Assembly (NCBI GenBank): GCA_002010215.1
Contig: MTMY01000031.1
Span: forward strand, 1 to 64,000
DNA from: Archaeoglobus sp. JdFR-37
GTDB lineage: Archaea; Halobacteriota; Archaeoglobi; Archaeoglobales; Archaeoglobaceae
Length of the DNA stretch: 64,000 bases
Direction of reading: 5' to 3'
The notes beneath the pieces are model-generated. The model was not told where the DNA came from, searched no databases, and saw only the letters and a program-made list of their open reading frames with translations. Positions within the stretch are counted from its first letter, which is position 1, and every line of letters starts with the position of its first letter. A program made the position numbers and the translations under genes. Of this stretch, positions 8,253 to 16,956 are shown in pieces.

Positions 8253-9136
8253 GGAATCACCTTGCTTATCCACTTGAATGACACACCACTGCTTTTAACA
8301 ACTCGCATCATGGTATCCTTCTCCTTTGCCGTTATTGCCGCATATTTGTGGGCTCTTTCGAGTATGTAGGGGTAGTTTCCGGTACTTCCTATTCTTGACT
8401 CTGCCAGTACAATCCTTACACACTCTTGGATGTCATCCTCCATCCAGGCCGGGAATTCGATTCTTGAAGGCAATCCAACGATTTTCAGGTATGAGAAGCT
8501 GATGGCATCCTCGTAGCCCAAGTTCTTGTCACATCTCACTGGTTGGGTATAACTCATCACAGGCATTATGTCTTTCAGCAGCCCAGCATCGAAACTGTTG
8601 GGAATTCCACACCTTCTGGCAAGATCTTTGGCATAGCTCCGATCTATGTAGCCTATGAGGGGCGTTGATGTATTCTCGCTCTCTTTTATAAGCTTGGTCA
8701 TTAGTTTCATGTATTCTCTGGCAATTTTGGTATTGAGCTCGGAAACAAAGGATAGGAGGAGGCTACCATCATAGAAAAGGTAGCTTTCACCATCCATGCT
8801 CTCCATAAGGAGCTCAATTTCCATTGCGAACCTTTTTAAGTTCAGATTCTCTTCAATGTGGACGAAATCTGAAAATATCTCCACATGGTATTCTCCACTC
8901 CCATGCGTTACCTTTATTCTGGAAGCCTGAACGGCTCCCACCGGTATACCTAACTCTCTAAGAGGCGAGAATTCAGAGCCATCAACCCCTACAACTCTGA
9001 CACCATCAAGAATTCTGAGAGGATTCTCATCCTGCAACCCCTTGATTTCCACATCCAGCTCACCATTTGCTTGTTCCAGTTCTCTAACCATTTCTTTCAG
9101 CATTCCAACATTCTCAAAAATGCTCCCTCTCCTCAT
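8249..9136 (-). CDS. nurA: NurA 5'-3' nuclease
   Basis: 295 residues. The RNase H-like nuclease core starts at VVGVDGSEF with the first catalytic aspartate at residue 52, and later segments (FYDGSLLLS, then YIDRSYAKDLAR) supply further acidic residues typical of NurA. NurA makes single-strand DNA tails together with HerA. It overlaps rad50 by 4 nt (ATGA at 9133-9136) and the next gene by 4 nt, so translation is coupled through the operon. Length is close to the family norm. Confidence 0.92.
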   Translation of the reverse strand: MRRGSIFENVGMLKEMVRELEQANGELDVEIKGLQDENPLRILDGVRVVGVDGSEFSPLRELGIPVGAVQASRIKVTHGSGEYHVEIFSDFVHIEENLNLKRFAMEIELLMESMDGESYLFYDGSLLLSFVSELNTKIAREYMKLMTKLIKESENTSTPLIGYIDRSYAKDLARRCGIPNSFDAGLLKDIMPVMSYTQPVRCDKNLGYEDAISFSYLKIVGLPSRIEFPAWMEDDIQECVRIVLAESRIGSTGNYPYILERAHKYAAITAKEKDTMMRVVKSSGVSFKWISKVIP

Positions 9137-11793
9137 GCAACTACCCTCGATGTACCTCTCTCTTTTACTATTTTAACGGCATTCTCCACCATTTCTTCAA
9201 AAGTGTCATCGTGGCTAATTACGAATATCTGTCTGAAACCTTTAATCCTTCCGATTTGAGAAGCAAAGTTCCTCCTTCGATGCTCATCCATATTCTGGGT
9301 TGGTTCATCAAAGAAAACGATGCCTAGGGAGGAGGTTATTTTCAGCAGGGCAAGCCTCACTGCCAAAGCAGCACACATTTGTTCTCCACCACTCATCTGG
9401 GCAAAATCAATTTCTCTGCCCATGTATCTGGCTTTAATTCCGAAATCTTCCTCCCATCTCAAATCCCATCCGTAGTCCTCCATCAGCTCGCAAAAGATTC
9501 TGTTGGCTTCCACAGATACCGCCTCGACATAAGCTTTGGTCATTTCAGGAATGGCCGCTTTGAAAACTTCTCTCATGTCTTTGATAAACCTGTACTTTCT
9601 CTCAAACCCGTGTTTTTTATTCTCAACTTCATTCAATAATTTCTCTTTCTTTTCAACTTCTTCTAATTCAGCATTAACATCTTTCAGGTTTCTTTTGAGG
9701 CCTTCAATTTCAGTTCTCACAGACTTCAATTCACCACTAAGCCTTTCCAGCTTAACTCTCAAGTGTTTGTATTCTTCATCCGAGAACTTTCTCTCAACTT
9801 CTTTGAGTTTTCCTTCCACAATTTTAAGCTTCGAGTTAGTCTCCAGAAGCTCTTTTTTAACATCTCGAAGTTCCCTTTCGATTTTTGGCTTGTCCTCAAT
9901 CTTCTTTGAAATGGATGTGTAATACTCATATCCTTGTCTGCAGCTCATTTTCGTTTCCCGAACTTCTTTGAGCTCTTTTTTAATCTGATCTTCTATCATC
10001 TTCAATTCTTTGAGCCTCGAAAGATCCATTGTAATGGCTTTCAGCTTCTCTTCCCCCTTTCCAATCTCATTCACAATTGAATCTCTTGCAGAAACTATAG
10101 CTGTAAGTTGTTCTTTCTTTGCTACACTTCCCCTTATAACTTTCAGCCTCTCTTCAACACTCTTTCTTCTCGTAATGTCTTTTTCCAGCTTTTCCAGTTC
10201 TTCTTTCATCTTGTTAAGCCTGTTCTTATGCTCATCAATCTCGCGAAGAAGGGAGTTTTTTTGCTTTAGTTCTCCCCTTAACCTGTTCAGCTTTGTCTCT
10301 GCCTCTTTCTTCTTTTCTGCAAGTTGCTGAACTTTAATAGACTTCTTTTCTAGTTCAGCTATCTGGTTGCTGAGGTGTTCAACCTCTCTTAACAGCTTTG
10401 CCCTCGCCTCAACTATTTTTTCGCAATCGGTATCGAGAATGGGACACTTATCATGCTCCATCTTCTCTAACTGATCTTTTTTGAGTTTAAGTTCTGTTTT
10501 GAACTTTGATATTTTCTTAACTAGATTCTCCTTGAGCTCCTCAATGCTTTGAAGTTTTCTTACAGCTTCCTCTATCTGCCTGACCATTCTCTCCTTTTCT
10601 GAAAGCACTTCAAGCTGATGTTTTTTATCCTGCAGAGATTTTGAAATAAAATCAATCTGCTGAGAAATCTCCTTTTTCAGTCTTTCTGACCTCTCAATTC
10701 TGTTAATCTCTTCTATTAACTTCTCCTCCTCTTCTGCTAGTGGAAGAATTTTCTCAAGCTCTTTGGCCGCCTCTTCTACCTCTTTTAGCCTCTCTTTCAG
10801 GAGGTTTAGCTGCTCTTTCAGCCTGATTGACTCCTCTGAAAGCTCTTCCAGCTTTTCGATTTCATCCAAGATCTTTTTCAGCTGGTTTTCCAGCTCAATT
10901 TCCTCCTTCTCAGCTTCTAGGTATTTGAAGTACATCTCTCTAACCGATTCCAGCTTCTTTTCAAGCTCCTCCAGCCCTTCTAACTCTTCCTGAAGTTTTT
11001 TCGTAATTTTGATGAGGTTTGTACCCCTTTCCTTCAACCTCTCAGCCTCTGGTTTGAGAAGCGAGATCTCCTTTGCAAGCCTCTCTAGTTCCTCCACTTT
11101 CTCCCTTATGGGTGAAATGAGCTTATTGATCTCTTCTTCCTTCTTTGAAAGTTTACCCAGCGTTTCTTCAAGTTCTCTTTTTTTCGTCAGCAGAATATCC
11201 TTCCTGGAAATGTGGACTTTAAGTTCGATGATTTTAGCATTTATCTCGTTCAACTTCTCTTCCAGAAATTTCTCGTATTCTCTCGCCTTTTCATAAGCCT
11301 TTTTGTAACCATCTACCCCGATGATGGGGGAAAATATGGCTTCCCTCACAGATGGGGTCTCTAGAAACTGGGACGTCATTTTTCCCTGAGCAACACCTAT
11401 TGCATTCTCAAAGAGACTTGGGGGATCAATGTCGATTTTGAAGGTATCTCTAATCCAGTCTCTCACCTCACCTTTCCCTTCAGCAATTCTGCCAAGTTCT
11501 GAATCCTGAACGTAATAATCTGTGGTTCCGGACTCTCCAAATTTCCTGACCACCGTGTATATTCTGCCATCAGGCCCGGCAAGTTTTACCGAGACCTCTC
11601 CTTTCTTCTCTCCCCTCTTAATGAATTCTGAGATTTTATAGGGAAGAGAATCAAACAGGGCGAAGCCTACTGCCTCAAGAAGCGTGGTTTTACCTGCACC
11701 ATTCTCTCCTATTATGGCATTCAGACCTTCGGAGAACTTCACAACTGCTTGGTCGTAACTCTTAACGTTTACGAGCTTTACTTCCAAGAGCAT
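9133..11793 (-). CDS. rad50: Rad50 ATPase
   Basis: 886 residues, standard for archaeal Rad50. Walker A (GENGAGKTT) lies near residue 34, two long coiled-coil arms fill the middle, and the signature motif (MSGGEQMCAALA) and Walker B with D-loop (FFDEPTQNMDE) lie near the C-terminus. The zinc-hook apex is unusual: cysteines at residues 450 and 457 read CPILDTDC, a C-x6-C spacing in place of the usual CxxC. ATG 11793 is chosen because GGAGGAG lies just upstream and the Rad50 fold starts there; the longer frame to 11853 adds a Lys-rich tail. It overlaps mre11 by 32 nt. Confidence 0.95.
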   Translation of the reverse strand: MLLEVKLVNVKSYDQAVVKFSEGLNAIIGENGAGKTTLLEAVGFALFDSLPYKISEFIKRGEKKGEVSVKLAGPDGRIYTVVRKFGESGTTDYYVQDSELGRIAEGKGEVRDWIRDTFKIDIDPPSLFENAIGVAQGKMTSQFLETPSVREAIFSPIIGVDGYKKAYEKAREYEKFLEEKLNEINAKIIELKVHISRKDILLTKKRELEETLGKLSKKEEEINKLISPIREKVEELERLAKEISLLKPEAERLKERGTNLIKITKKLQEELEGLEELEKKLESVREMYFKYLEAEKEEIELENQLKKILDEIEKLEELSEESIRLKEQLNLLKERLKEVEEAAKELEKILPLAEEEEKLIEEINRIERSERLKKEISQQIDFISKSLQDKKHQLEVLSEKERMVRQIEEAVRKLQSIEELKENLVKKISKFKTELKLKKDQLEKMEHDKCPILDTDCEKIVEARAKLLREVEHLSNQIAELEKKSIKVQQLAEKKKEAETKLNRLRGELKQKNSLLREIDEHKNRLNKMKEELEKLEKDITRRKSVEERLKVIRGSVAKKEQLTAIVSARDSIVNEIGKGEEKLKAITMDLSRLKELKMIEDQIKKELKEVRETKMSCRQGYEYYTSISKKIEDKPKIERELRDVKKELLETNSKLKIVEGKLKEVERKFSDEEYKHLRVKLERLSGELKSVRTEIEGLKRNLKDVNAELEEVEKKEKLLNEVENKKHGFERKYRFIKDMREVFKAAIPEMTKAYVEAVSVEANRIFCELMEDYGWDLRWEEDFGIKARYMGREIDFAQMSGGEQMCAALAVRLALLKITSSLGIVFFDEPTQNMDEHRRRNFASQIGRIKGFRQIFVISHDDTFEEMVENAVKIVKERGTSRVVA

Positions 11794-13111
11794 ACGCTCT
11801 CCTCCAGTCCCATACTTCTTCTTCGGATTCTTCAACTTCTTTGTCTTTTTCATCCATTCTCTGCACTGTTTTCTGCTCAGCCCCTTCGTGTGGCCTCGGC
11901 ATCTCTTTGTCCATACCCTCCTTCACCAAAGTAACTGATTCGAATTCCAGAATTTCAGAAATGAGTGTGTCTATATCAGTCACGCTCTTCCCCAATAAAA
12001 GGAGAGATTTTAGACGGAAAACCTGATCTGCTATCTCACCGTAATCGAAGCTCTCCAGGATTTGGGAGAGAACGTGTTTTTCGATGGATTCTCTGGAATC
12101 TAGGCCTACAGGCTGGAATACTCTGTCACCCCCCTCAAACCTCATTCTGACTACGAGAGGATTTAGAATACGTTTCACCGCCTCCTCCATCCTCACTTCA
12201 TCTATGTGCCCTCTCCTAAGACCCACAAGCTCTACATTTATGTGAATAACTGCCTTTTCATCAACATTCTGAGTCCTGAGAAATTCCTCGAAAGCTGAAA
12301 TTCCAAGTTCTTTCATTTTGTAGTTCAGAAAAACGAAGTTTCTAGGCTTGTAGAAGTGGTTTATTAATTCATATTTGAGCTCTTTATCGTCTTCGTTATA
12401 CTCTACAAGAAAAATGCCCCGATTATATCCATATTCGGTGGCATCGCAGCTCTCTAGACTCCCGGGGTTGAATATGAAATCATCCTCCACAAAACTTCTG
12501 TGAACATGCCCTAGCGCTATGTAATCCACTTTATTTTTAAGGCGATGAAGCTTTGTAGCCGAAATGCAGCCATACATGTTTATGTAACCTTCTACGCCAA
12601 CATGGGCGGTGAATATCGTGAAGTTTTTTCTCCTTAGTTTTCTAACATAATCTTCAAGAATTCTCTCGGTAACGTTTCCGTAGTACTTCATCCCGTAGAT
12701 TCTCACGCCATCTAAATCGATGAAAGCTCCTTTTTCTCCATCCCACTCTTCAACAACCACTCCATCGTCAAAGCGGGGTTTTAAATTGATGATGAGCTGG
12801 TTTCTGCTCAGATAGTCCATCCAGGAAAATCCATCTCTGAAGAAAGTTGCATCATGGTTTCCTTCTACAGCAATCACTGGTATTCCATTCTCTTTTGCCA
12901 TCTCAAGCACTTTAGTTGCTTGAGTCAGCGTTACCGGATCCATCTCGCTTTTTTTATGGAACAGGTCTCCGCTTATTATAACAAAATCCACCTTTTGCTC
13001 CACTGCAAACTTCATGGCCTTCATGAAAGCTGTAGCAAAATCCAGCATTCTTTCTTCGCTTCCATATTGCCTGAAGCCGAGGTGGACATCTGCCATGTGA
13101 ACAAATCTCAC
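11762..13111 (-). CDS. mre11: Mre11 nuclease
   Basis: 449 residues, calcineurin-like phosphoesterase. Metal-binding motifs are in order: MADVHLG (D and H near residues 8-10), SGDLFHKK, EGNHDATF, TAHVGVEGY and LGHVHR. A C-terminal capping and Rad50-binding region follows, ending in an acidic then basic tail (DEKDKEVEESEEE). Mre11 with Rad50 recognises and trims double-strand breaks. The start is a GTG at 13111, immediately before RFVHMADVHLG. It is the first gene of the repair operon; the upstream spacer to the divergent gene at 13168 is only 56 nt, so the two promoters share this region. Confidence 0.95.
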   Translation of the reverse strand: MRFVHMADVHLGFRQYGSEERMLDFATAFMKAMKFAVEQKVDFVIISGDLFHKKSEMDPVTLTQATKVLEMAKENGIPVIAVEGNHDATFFRDGFSWMDYLSRNQLIINLKPRFDDGVVVEEWDGEKGAFIDLDGVRIYGMKYYGNVTERILEDYVRKLRRKNFTIFTAHVGVEGYINMYGCISATKLHRLKNKVDYIALGHVHRSFVEDDFIFNPGSLESCDATEYGYNRGIFLVEYNEDDKELKYELINHFYKPRNFVFLNYKMKELGISAFEEFLRTQNVDEKAVIHINVELVGLRRGHIDEVRMEEAVKRILNPLVVRMRFEGGDRVFQPVGLDSRESIEKHVLSQILESFDYGEIADQVFRLKSLLLLGKSVTDIDTLISEILEFESVTLVKEGMDKEMPRPHEGAEQKTVQRMDEKDKEVEESEEEVWDWRRAYALGSKARKR

Positions 13112-13167
13112 GTGTTACCTTTTGATGAGGAGAATATTTTATCTTTCGCCTGAGGTGAAAGTATTCC

Positions 13168-13518
13168 ATGGCTAACATGATTGAAGAATATGAGTTTGGA
13201 AGGATCAGAATTTCTGGAAAGGATTATACGAGCGATGTAATCGTGTTTGGAGAGATTGTCAAGGAAGACTGGTGGAGAAAAGAGGGACATGAAGTGAATC
13301 TTGAAGATATTGGCCCTATTCTCAAGTTCAACCCTGAAGTGGTGGTGTTTGGTACCGGTTACTATGACAGAGTTGCAGTTAAGAATGAAGTTCTAAAAGA
13401 GCTTGAAAAGAGGGGTATAGAAGCTGTAATTTTAAAAACTCAGGATGCAGTTGCAGCTTACAGAAAGTTTGTGGAAGGGGGCAAGAAAGTAGTTCTGGCA
13501 GTCCATCTGACCTGCTGA
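13168..13518 (+). CDS. Mth938-like domain protein
   Basis: 116 residues matching the Mth938/NDUFAF3-type fold: IEEYEFGRIRISGKDYTSDVIVFG, then EDIGPILKFNPEVVVFGTGYYDR and ILKTQDAVAAYRKF. Related proteins are found in archaea and as a mitochondrial complex I assembly factor; the archaeal role is not known. A GAGGTGA about 9 nt before ATG 13168 supports the start. It is divergent from mre11 and followed by a 142-nt spacer. Confidence 0.75.
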   Translation: MANMIEEYEFGRIRISGKDYTSDVIVFGEIVKEDWWRKEGHEVNLEDIGPILKFNPEVVVFGTGYYDRVAVKNEVLKELEKRGIEAVILKTQDAVAAYRKFVEGGKKVVLAVHLTC

Positions 13519-13631
13519 GATTTAATGATGGTTAGTTTTCACCTAGTTTCACGAGGTTTGTCTTACAGTAATTGGAGAGGGTTGCGGGAAATATGTTCAT
13601 GAACAACACACGGGATTTGTTACCCAAAAAA

Positions 13632-13638
13632 TTAAATA
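13632..13638 (+). promoter_or_regulatory. TATA box of glyA
   Basis: TTAAATA centred about 26 nt before the glyA ATG. No Shine-Dalgarno lies between, so transcription is expected to begin at or next to the ATG (leaderless). This is inference from spacing. Confidence 0.5.
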
Positions 13639-13660
13639 AGCATAAATTTAGCCCATTACT

Positions 13661-14926
13661 ATGTCCTTCCGTCAGGTCTATGACATCATCGAGAGGCATC
13701 ACAGGTTTTATGAAGTCTCCATCCCTCTTATAGCTAGCGAGAATCTGACGAGCTTGTCTGTGCGGCGTTGCTATGTCTCTGACTTAGGTCATAGGTATGC
13801 TGAGGGCAAAGTGGGAGAGAGGTTCTATCAGGGTTGCAGCTTCATCGATGAGGTAGAAGACCTCGCGATACGCTTAACAAAGGAGTTGTTTCAGGCTGAG
13901 CATGTGAATGTTCAGCCTATAAGTGGTGTTGTGGCGAATATGGCTGCTTTTTTTGCTCTTACAAAGCCCGGTGACAAAATAATGGCTCTCTCCGTGCCAT
14001 GCGGAGGACACATAAGTCACGATCGCTTCTCCGCTGCAGGAGTGAGGGGTTTGGAGATAATGTACTATCCATTCGATTATGAGAACATGAATGTTGATGT
14101 GGATAAGACGATAAAAGTTGCGGAAAAGGAAAAACCCAAGCTTTTTGTTCTTGGCTCAAGTCTGATACTATTTCCTCAACCGGTTAAAGAACTCAGTGAA
14201 TTCGCTGCTCAGATCAGTGCAAGGCTGATGTACGATGCAAGCCACGTTCTCGGCTTAATTGCAGGCGGTAAATTCCAGCAGCCGCTGAAGGAAGGAGCCG
14301 ATGTTATGACAGGCTCAACCCACAAAACGTTTTTTGGGCCACAAAGAGCTATCATCGCATGCAAGGAAGAGTTCAGCGAGACCGTTGACAGGGCAGTATT
14401 TCCCGGGGTCATCAGTAATCACCACCTGAACACTCTCGCTGGCTATGTTATTGCAGCAATGGAGATGAAGGAGTTTGGTAGAGAATACGCAAATCAGGTA
14501 GTCAGAAATGCAAAAAGGCTGGCCGAGAAGATGCACGAGCTCGGATTTAAAGTTGTGGGTGAGCATCTGGGCTTTACCGAGTCACATCAAGTAGCAGTGG
14601 ATGTTAAGGAGTTTGGTGGTGGAGAAAAGGTTGCGAGAAAGCTAGAGGAGGTTAATATCATACTTAACAAGAATCTCCTGCCTTGGGACGACCTAAGGAG
14701 CACTTCTGATCCCTCAGGCATAAGAATAGGTGTCCAGGAAGTCACAAGGCTTGGCATGAAGGAAGATCAGATGGAAATAATTGCTGAAATTATGTGGAAG
14801 GCTGTAAATGGTAAAGAAAATGTAGAAAAATTGAGAAATGAGGTTGCAGACTTGAAGAAAGAATTTTCAACAATAAAGTATGCCTTTGAGGAAAGCAAAG
14901 CTTATGCCTTCCCAGAACTTCGCTAA
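13661..14926 (+). CDS. glyA: Serine hydroxymethyltransferase
   Basis: 421 residues, the fold-type I PLP enzyme that converts serine and a tetrahydropterin to glycine and the methylene-pterin; in this lineage the acceptor is expected to be tetrahydromethanopterin. The PLP lysine lies in MTGSTHKTFFGPQ. Other conserved segments are IASENLTS, GHRYAEG, and MYDASHVLGLIAGG. The last 35 residues are a charged helical extension. It is transcribed alone, with a TATA box at leaderless distance. It links to the same C1 pathway as the formyltransferase gene at 42130. Confidence 0.95.
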   Translation: MSFRQVYDIIERHHRFYEVSIPLIASENLTSLSVRRCYVSDLGHRYAEGKVGERFYQGCSFIDEVEDLAIRLTKELFQAEHVNVQPISGVVANMAAFFALTKPGDKIMALSVPCGGHISHDRFSAAGVRGLEIMYYPFDYENMNVDVDKTIKVAEKEKPKLFVLGSSLILFPQPVKELSEFAAQISARLMYDASHVLGLIAGGKFQQPLKEGADVMTGSTHKTFFGPQRAIIACKEEFSETVDRAVFPGVISNHHLNTLAGYVIAAMEMKEFGREYANQVVRNAKRLAEKMHELGFKVVGEHLGFTESHQVAVDVKEFGGGEKVARKLEEVNIILNKNLLPWDDLRSTSDPSGIRIGVQEVTRLGMKEDQMEIIAEIMWKAVNGKENVEKLRNEVADLKKEFSTIKYAFEESKAYAFPELR

Positions 14927-14996
14927 ACTCTCATATTCAATATGGGGAAAACTTTAAAGTTTGCTGCCCGTATTCAAGCAGAAAAATTTAAATCAC

Positions 14997-15011
14997 CCCC
15001 CGAAGCGGGGG
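14997..15011 (+). repeat. GC-rich hairpin upstream of coiled-coil gene
   Basis: Five Cs plus CG, a short AAG loop, and CGGGGG can pair as a six-base stem (CCCCCG/CGGGGG). It lies just after an AATTTAAAT TATA-like element (about 14985-14992) and about 50 nt before the coiled-coil gene. It may end glyA transcription or lie under the transcription start as an operator. Which one is not clear. Confidence 0.45.
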
Positions 15012-15059
15012 CGTTAGTAACTCCACTATTCACACCAAAACAGGGGCTGTTGTGAGAAC

Positions 15060-15920
15060 ATGATGCTGGAAAAGTTGGTTGAAAGGAAGGAGCAGCTTGA
15101 AAGGGAACTTCAGGAATATATTGAAAAAAGGGATCAGCTTAATAGAGCAGCGAGAGAGTTTGCAGATAAGAGAGACGAGCTGAACAGGACAGTAAGGGAG
15201 CTTCTGGTCAAAGCCAAGGAGTTGAAGGCGAAGAGAGATGAGCTCAATGCAAAGGCCAAGGAAATAAAGCAGAAGAGAAATGAAGTGCACAAGAAAATAG
15301 ATGTTCTGTACAGGGAGCTTGATACCCTGAGAAGGAATCTTGATAGGGGTGGCAGACCGCTGGGCGAGATAGAGAAGGAAATTCGAAGGCTGGAATTCAA
15401 GCAGCAGACTGCAGTTCTGACGATAGATAAAGAGAGAGCTCTGGTAGAGAGAATAGCCAAGCTCAGAAGAGAGCTTGAGGAAAGAAAGGAGCAGCTTGAG
15501 AAGCACGAGGAGTTCAGAAGGCTGATTACTGAGATAAGAGAGCTGAAAGACAAGGCTAGGGAGCTTCACCAGCAGATGATGGCGCTGGTGGAGGAGGCAG
15601 ATGAGTACCATGCAGAAATGTCCAAGACATTCGCAAAGATAGATGAGATGAGAAAACTTGCTGACGAGATGCATGAGAAATTTGTTGAGAGCAAAAAAGA
15701 GGCAGACAGAGCCCATGCGGAGATTATGAAGATAAGAAAGGACTTAAAGGATCTTGATAAGGTTATCAAGGCCCTGAAGTCAAAGCTTGCAAAGAGCAAG
15801 GAAGAGAGAGAGAAGGAAGAACTGATGCGGAGGGCCAGAGAGATCTACGAGATGTTCAAGAGGGGAGAAAAGATAGAGACTGAAGACCTCCTTCTCCTGC
15901 AGAGAGCAGGTTTGATCTAA
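15060..15920 (+). CDS. Archaeal coiled-coil protein
   Basis: 286 residues, almost entirely charged heptad repeats rich in Glu, Lys, Arg and Leu from residue 1 to about 255, with a short break near GGRPLGEIEK (about residue 97) and a C-terminal non-coil end (EDLLLLQRAGLI). It belongs to the broadly conserved archaeal coiled-coil proteins of unknown function. No ATPase motifs, so it is not an SMC protein. ATG 15060 and ATG 15063 are both possible. Strong antisense reading frames over the gene are an artefact of the repetitive codon content. Confidence 0.8.
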   Translation: MMLEKLVERKEQLERELQEYIEKRDQLNRAAREFADKRDELNRTVRELLVKAKELKAKRDELNAKAKEIKQKRNEVHKKIDVLYRELDTLRRNLDRGGRPLGEIEKEIRRLEFKQQTAVLTIDKERALVERIAKLRRELEERKEQLEKHEEFRRLITEIRELKDKARELHQQMMALVEEADEYHAEMSKTFAKIDEMRKLADEMHEKFVESKKEADRAHAEIMKIRKDLKDLDKVIKALKSKLAKSKEEREKEELMRRAREIYEMFKRGEKIETEDLLLLQRAGLI

Positions 15921-15921
15921 A

Positions 15922-15927
15922 TTTTTT
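15922..15927 (+). terminator. T-run terminator
   Basis: Six Ts directly after the stop codon of the coiled-coil gene, as expected for an archaeal oligo-T terminator. No strong hairpin is needed in archaea. Confidence 0.4.
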
Positions 15928-16277
15928 ACCCATCTCTTATCCGCGGACCTTTTGCGAAATGAGAGATTTGGGAAAAGATTTATTTATAGGAATTTTTTAT
16001 ACGTTATTTTATACATTATTTTAGCTAAATACAGTGGTGAAGAAAAGTTTGAAGATGGGGGTAATAACCTCACTCCGCACCATGTCTGCTACGCCTCTAC
16101 ATGATCCAATCCTAATCTTCGTACCCAGTTACTGGAAACTCTGCTACAACATTTTGAACAACGATTAAACTTAAACATTTCGCTTAAACAAAAAGTGATT
16201 ATTATAAGCAAAAAGTAATGTGCCCAGAAAATCCGACTCAAATTTGAGATGAATGACCTTTTACTGGACTTTATCCT
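15928..16277. other. Intergenic stretch, no gene recognised
   Basis: 350 bases between two convergent genes, so no promoter for either is expected. The first part has TATA-like runs (TTTATTTATAGG, TTATACGTTATTTTATAC at about 15980-16015) followed by a more GC-rich block at about 16030-16145 with a repeated TCTGCTAC (16085 and 16140). A promoter followed by a structured block between convergent genes would fit a small RNA, but I find no recognisable class. Confidence 0.4.
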
Positions 16278-16940
16278 CTAAAAATCCTTTAAAACAACCT
16301 CAATCTCCTTATAAATCTCTTCAGCAGTTTTTCTGGGATTTTCAGAAGCGTAAATGGTTCTGCCTACTATTACATAGTCAGCTCCAGCTCTGATGGTATC
16401 GGAAATCTTTCCTCCTTGGGCACCCACACCAGGAGATATTACCTTTAGACCTCTGGCAGCCTTCTTTAACTCTCTAATTCTTTCAGGTCTGGTTGCAGGA
16501 GCCACTATACCATGACATCCCAGCTTCTTTGCCATGGAAGCGATTTCGATGGCATGTTTCATGAGAAATTCCTTTCCGCCCTCGCTGCTGAGTTCAGTCA
16601 CAACATACACTTCATTTTCATTTCCAGCTTCCCTCAGAATAGCCTTGATAGAATCGCTGCCCACAAATCCGTGGGTTATTATGGCTTTGGCACCGCTATC
16701 AAAAGCGAGCCTTGCAATCTCGGCAGATATGTGTGGCACGTCAGCAACCTTGAAGTCTGCGATGACAGGCCTGATTTTCGAAAGCTCCCCAATTACCTCC
16801 AGCCCACATGACAGGACGATAGGATAATTGACCTTTATGGAGTGTATGAACTCAGATGTGCTCTCCGCTATTTCAATTGCCCCTCTCTTGTTTTTCACAT
16901 CCAGAGCCAATATCAGGTGAGATGTCTGGGCTTGCGACAT
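16278..16940 (-). CDS. pyrF: Orotidine 5'-phosphate decarboxylase
   Basis: 220 residues, TIM barrel enzyme of the last step in UMP synthesis. The catalytic D-x-K-x-x-D array is present as ADFKVADVPH, preceded by ILALDVKNK, and the phosphate loop is ISPGVGAQGG with a final VGRTIYAS. A GGTGG lies about 5 nt before the ATG. It is 16 nt downstream of the RACo-like gene on the same strand, so both may share a transcript although their functions are unrelated. Confidence 0.95.
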   Translation of the reverse strand: MSQAQTSHLILALDVKNKRGAIEIAESTSEFIHSIKVNYPIVLSCGLEVIGELSKIRPVIADFKVADVPHISAEIARLAFDSGAKAIITHGFVGSDSIKAILREAGNENEVYVVTELSSEGGKEFLMKHAIEIASMAKKLGCHGIVAPATRPERIRELKKAARGLKVISPGVGAQGGKISDTIRAGADYVIVGRTIYASENPRKTAEEIYKEIEVVLKDF

Positions 16941-16956
16941 ATAACCACCTATTCAC

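Noticed and set aside
15030..15716. Long minus-strand frames across the coiled-coil gene
   Set aside because: Leu/Ser-rich antisense products come from the repeated Glu/Lys/Arg codons of the real gene.
16020..16150. Possible small RNA between convergent genes
   Set aside because: TATA-like runs and an 8-base repeat are present, but no recognisable structure or class; left as unassigned spacer.
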